Below, piece after piece: positions 62,714 through 64,000 of a DNA stretch of 64,000 bases; the first letter of the stretch is position 1; each line of letters opens with the position of its first letter. The stretch is from assembly GCA_046565505.1 (NCBI GenBank), contig JBKHYJ010000131.1, positions 1-64,000 on the forward strand. The letters run 5' to 3'. The notes under the pieces were generated by a model that did not search any database, was not told the DNA's origin, and was given only the letters and a program-made list of their open reading frames with translations. Source of the DNA: JBKHYJ01 sp046565505 (GTDB lineage Bacteria > Acidobacteriota > Blastocatellia > UBA7656). The position numbers were made by a program, and so were the translations under genes.

Positions 62714-62759
62714 TGTCAAAGTATTTCTTCTTACCGTAGGAAGAAAATCAATTTTGACA
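62714..62759. repeat. Two-part inverted repeat
   Basis: TGTCAAA (62714-62720) and TTTCTTC (62724-62730) are mirrored by GAAGAAA (62740-62746) and TTTGACA (62753-62759). Both outer arms give a TTGACA -35-like hexamer on opposite strands. It may be an operator or overlapping promoter element. Confidence 0.4.
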
Positions 62760-62790
62760 GTGTGGGCGGCGGGCCGCGGTCATAGCGGAT

Positions 62791-62841
62791 AAAAAAATGA
62801 AGGTGCGCGGAGAACCAGGTGTCTCCCGCGCACCTCCTCTT
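62791..62841 (-). terminator. Intrinsic terminator of the M36 peptidase gene
   Basis: On the minus strand AGGTGCGCGGGAGA pairs with TCTCCGCGCACCT (one bulged G) around an 8-nt loop and is followed by a T7 run (plus-strand A7 at 62791-62797). It lies about 40-90 bp past the stop of the peptidase gene, in the right place to end it. Confidence 0.8.
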
Positions 62842-62881
62842 TTATAGGCTCATGGCTACAGGGATAGCCCGCGCCTGGCGG

Positions 62882-64000
62882 TTATTGCCTTGTCACCTTA
62901 ACGTCATCGACGCCCGCCTCAACGAGGCTCGCGGTCCCGGCGTCGGCGGCCTCGATTTGTATGTTTACGGTCTGCCCCGCGAAGGCGCTGATGTCTACGG
63001 TCGTCAGCACCCACGCGCCGTTTACGTTCACGGCCGCGCCGAGCTTCTGGAACACCGTCGTGGTCGTGGACCCGCTCACGATACTCACCCTCAAGAAGTC
63101 CGCGCTCGTCGCGTTACTCCCGTGAGCCAGGTAGGAGTTGAATGACAGGGTCAGAGTCCCCGTCGCCGGCAGCGTGATCGCGGGCGAGCGGGCGGACGTG
63201 GTGCCGCCGTCGATGTCATTTTCCCCCGCCGACGCGCCCGCCAGCGCCCCCGTCACCAGGTCGTTGACGCCGCTTGTGGTCGTGCCGAGCTGCTTCGCCC
63301 CGCTGGAGTTGGTATCCTCCGGGTTGGCGCGCTCCCACTGGCCGGTCGTGGCCGTGTCTGTGCCGTTCGGGTTACGCACCCAGCCGAGGCTCGTCTCGAA
63401 GTCGTCTGAGAATACGACGGTCGCGCCCCCGCCTCCTCCGCCCGCGCAATCCGGCGGGAGGTCCGTAGCGGCGTTATGCGTAGTGCCATTGTTGCCCGTC
63501 GCGGAATTGCCCATCCCGTGGCGCGCGAAAACGGTCCATATTGCGCACTTGTTAGCGCCGCCGTTGAGATTCTGGTCGGCTTGCAGTATGCCGTTGCGCG
63601 CGTCGAGGAACGAAGGGCTGCACGGCGTAAACTTCATGCCTTCAAGCACGATGCGGTCCACCAGTGCCGCGCCTAGCGAATCGCGGAGGTCCCACAGGGT
63701 CGCGGCCCAGACTTCCCCGTCGCGGTGCACCTCAAACCCGCCGACCCCTAGGTCCGCGTAAGAGTCGTGTACAGGGTCCGCCGGGACAGAGTACGCCGCG
63801 CGGCGTATTCCCCGCGTAGTGTTATTGGCGACGTATTCGCCGACCCTGCCGTCGTTGAAGAATGAGCAGGCCCAGTAATCCGACCAGCCCTCGCCCATAG
63901 CCCCCGCTTGCGTGCCCCCGAGGCAGCTCGTGTTCGCGGGGCCGCCCACGAGCCGGTTCGATACGCCATGCCCGAACTCATGCAAGACCACGTCGCCGTC
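62882..64000 (-). CDS. M36 family (fungalysin-type) metallopeptidase, 3' part
   Basis: Open to the window edge; only the C-terminal ~372 residues are visible. The zinc motif HEFGHGVSNRLVGG (HExxH) is just inside the edge, followed by the third ligand Glu in MGEGWSDYWA, both diagnostic of M36 fungalysin-type enzymes. The domain ends near ATDLPPDC. A Gly linker then leads to a C-terminal ~170-residue beta-sandwich (FSDDFETSLGWVRNPNGTD to VEAGVDDVKV) resembling MAM/carbohydrate-binding-type modules often attached to secreted peptidases. The propeptide and signal peptide lie beyond the window. It is the fifth extracellular-type peptidase here. Confidence 0.92.
   Translation of the reverse strand, partial: DGDVVLHEFGHGVSNRLVGGPANTSCLGGTQAGAMGEGWSDYWACSFFNDGRVGEYVANNTTRGIRRAAYSVPADPVHDSYADLGVGGFEVHRDGEVWAATLWDLRDSLGAALVDRIVLEGMKFTPCSPSFLDARNGILQADQNLNGGANKCAIWTVFARHGMGNSATGNNGTTHNAATDLPPDCAGGGGGGATVVFSDDFETSLGWVRNPNGTDTATTGQWERANPEDTNSSGAKQLGTTTSGVNDLVTGALAGASAGENDIDGGTTSARSPAITLPATGTLTLSFNSYLAHGSNATSADFLRVSIVSGSTTTTVFQKLGAAVNVNGAWVLTTVDISAFAGQTVNIQIEAADAGTASLVEAGVDDVKVTRQ

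Larger units (their letters stand above)
62422..62881. other. Intergenic region upstream of the EXORDIUM-like gene
   Basis: About 460 bp. At the right end is the terminator of the M36 gene (62791-62841). At 62714-62759 there is a two-part inverted repeat with TTGACA in each arm. The remainder shows no gene. Confidence 0.5.

Overview
The window reads as chromosomal DNA from a GC-rich, diderm (Gram-negative) bacterium. LpxB (lipid A synthesis), BamD (outer-membrane assembly), a TonB-type C-terminal domain and a run of secreted peptidases (S9, M14, M28, M36) support an outer membrane and a scavenging life style. The gene mix (delta-60 repeats, many exported peptidases, purS-purQ-purL next to purB, DUF2383 stress protein) fits Acidobacteriota, perhaps class Blastocatellia. 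This placement is inferred from gene content, not from a marker tree.

Layout. 1-3310 is a degraded mobile-element end: an IS200/IS605 left-end hairpin and truncated TnpA, a truncated IS5-family transposase, a frameshifted secreted delta-60 repeat protein and a tyrosine-recombinase stub that ends beside tRNA-Arg(TCT). 3.5-8.5 kb holds small, mostly monocistronic genes: GNAT acetyltransferase, NTF2-like protein, zinc-ribbon proteins, an ABM-PAS fusion, a PilZ protein and a short secreted peptide. 8.6-27.8 kb is the most striking part: a two-gene, minus-strand Tc (ABC) toxin locus. It has a TcB-TcC fusion (about 2595 aa) with an unrecognised C-terminal payload, followed by a very large TcA (about 3730 aa) carrying five LamG-type lectin-like domains.

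28.3-35.5 kb is a housekeeping block, all minus strand: M16 peptidase, metallo-beta-lactamase-fold hydrolase, purB, purS, purQ, purL. tRNA-Pro(TGG) follows, then a TIR-STAND-TPR protein (candidate NLR-like defence or signalling protein). 38.9-43.8 kb (plus strand) has acylphosphatase, apt, tRNA-Arg(CCT), an M28 peptidase, a HugZ/PNPOx-like protein and two small proteins. 43.9-48.9 kb (minus strand) is a cell-envelope block: PASTA protein, rpe, bamD, an epimerase and lpxB. 49.3-64 kb has a TPR protein, a pseudokinase-TonB fusion, an S9 peptidase / ABC exporter / M14 peptidase run, a DsbA-like thioredoxin, an EXORDIUM-like secreted protein and the 3' part of an M36 fungalysin-type peptidase.

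How the parts may work together. The Tc pair has the components for a pore-forming translocation machine: TcA is the receptor-binding syringe and TcB-TcC the cocoon holding the toxic C-terminus. Five glycan-binding-type domains suggest that surface carbohydrates of a eukaryotic (or other) target are the receptor. The most unexpected RNA feature is tRNA-Arg(CCT), where the near-universal G19-C56 tertiary pair appears swapped to C19-G56.
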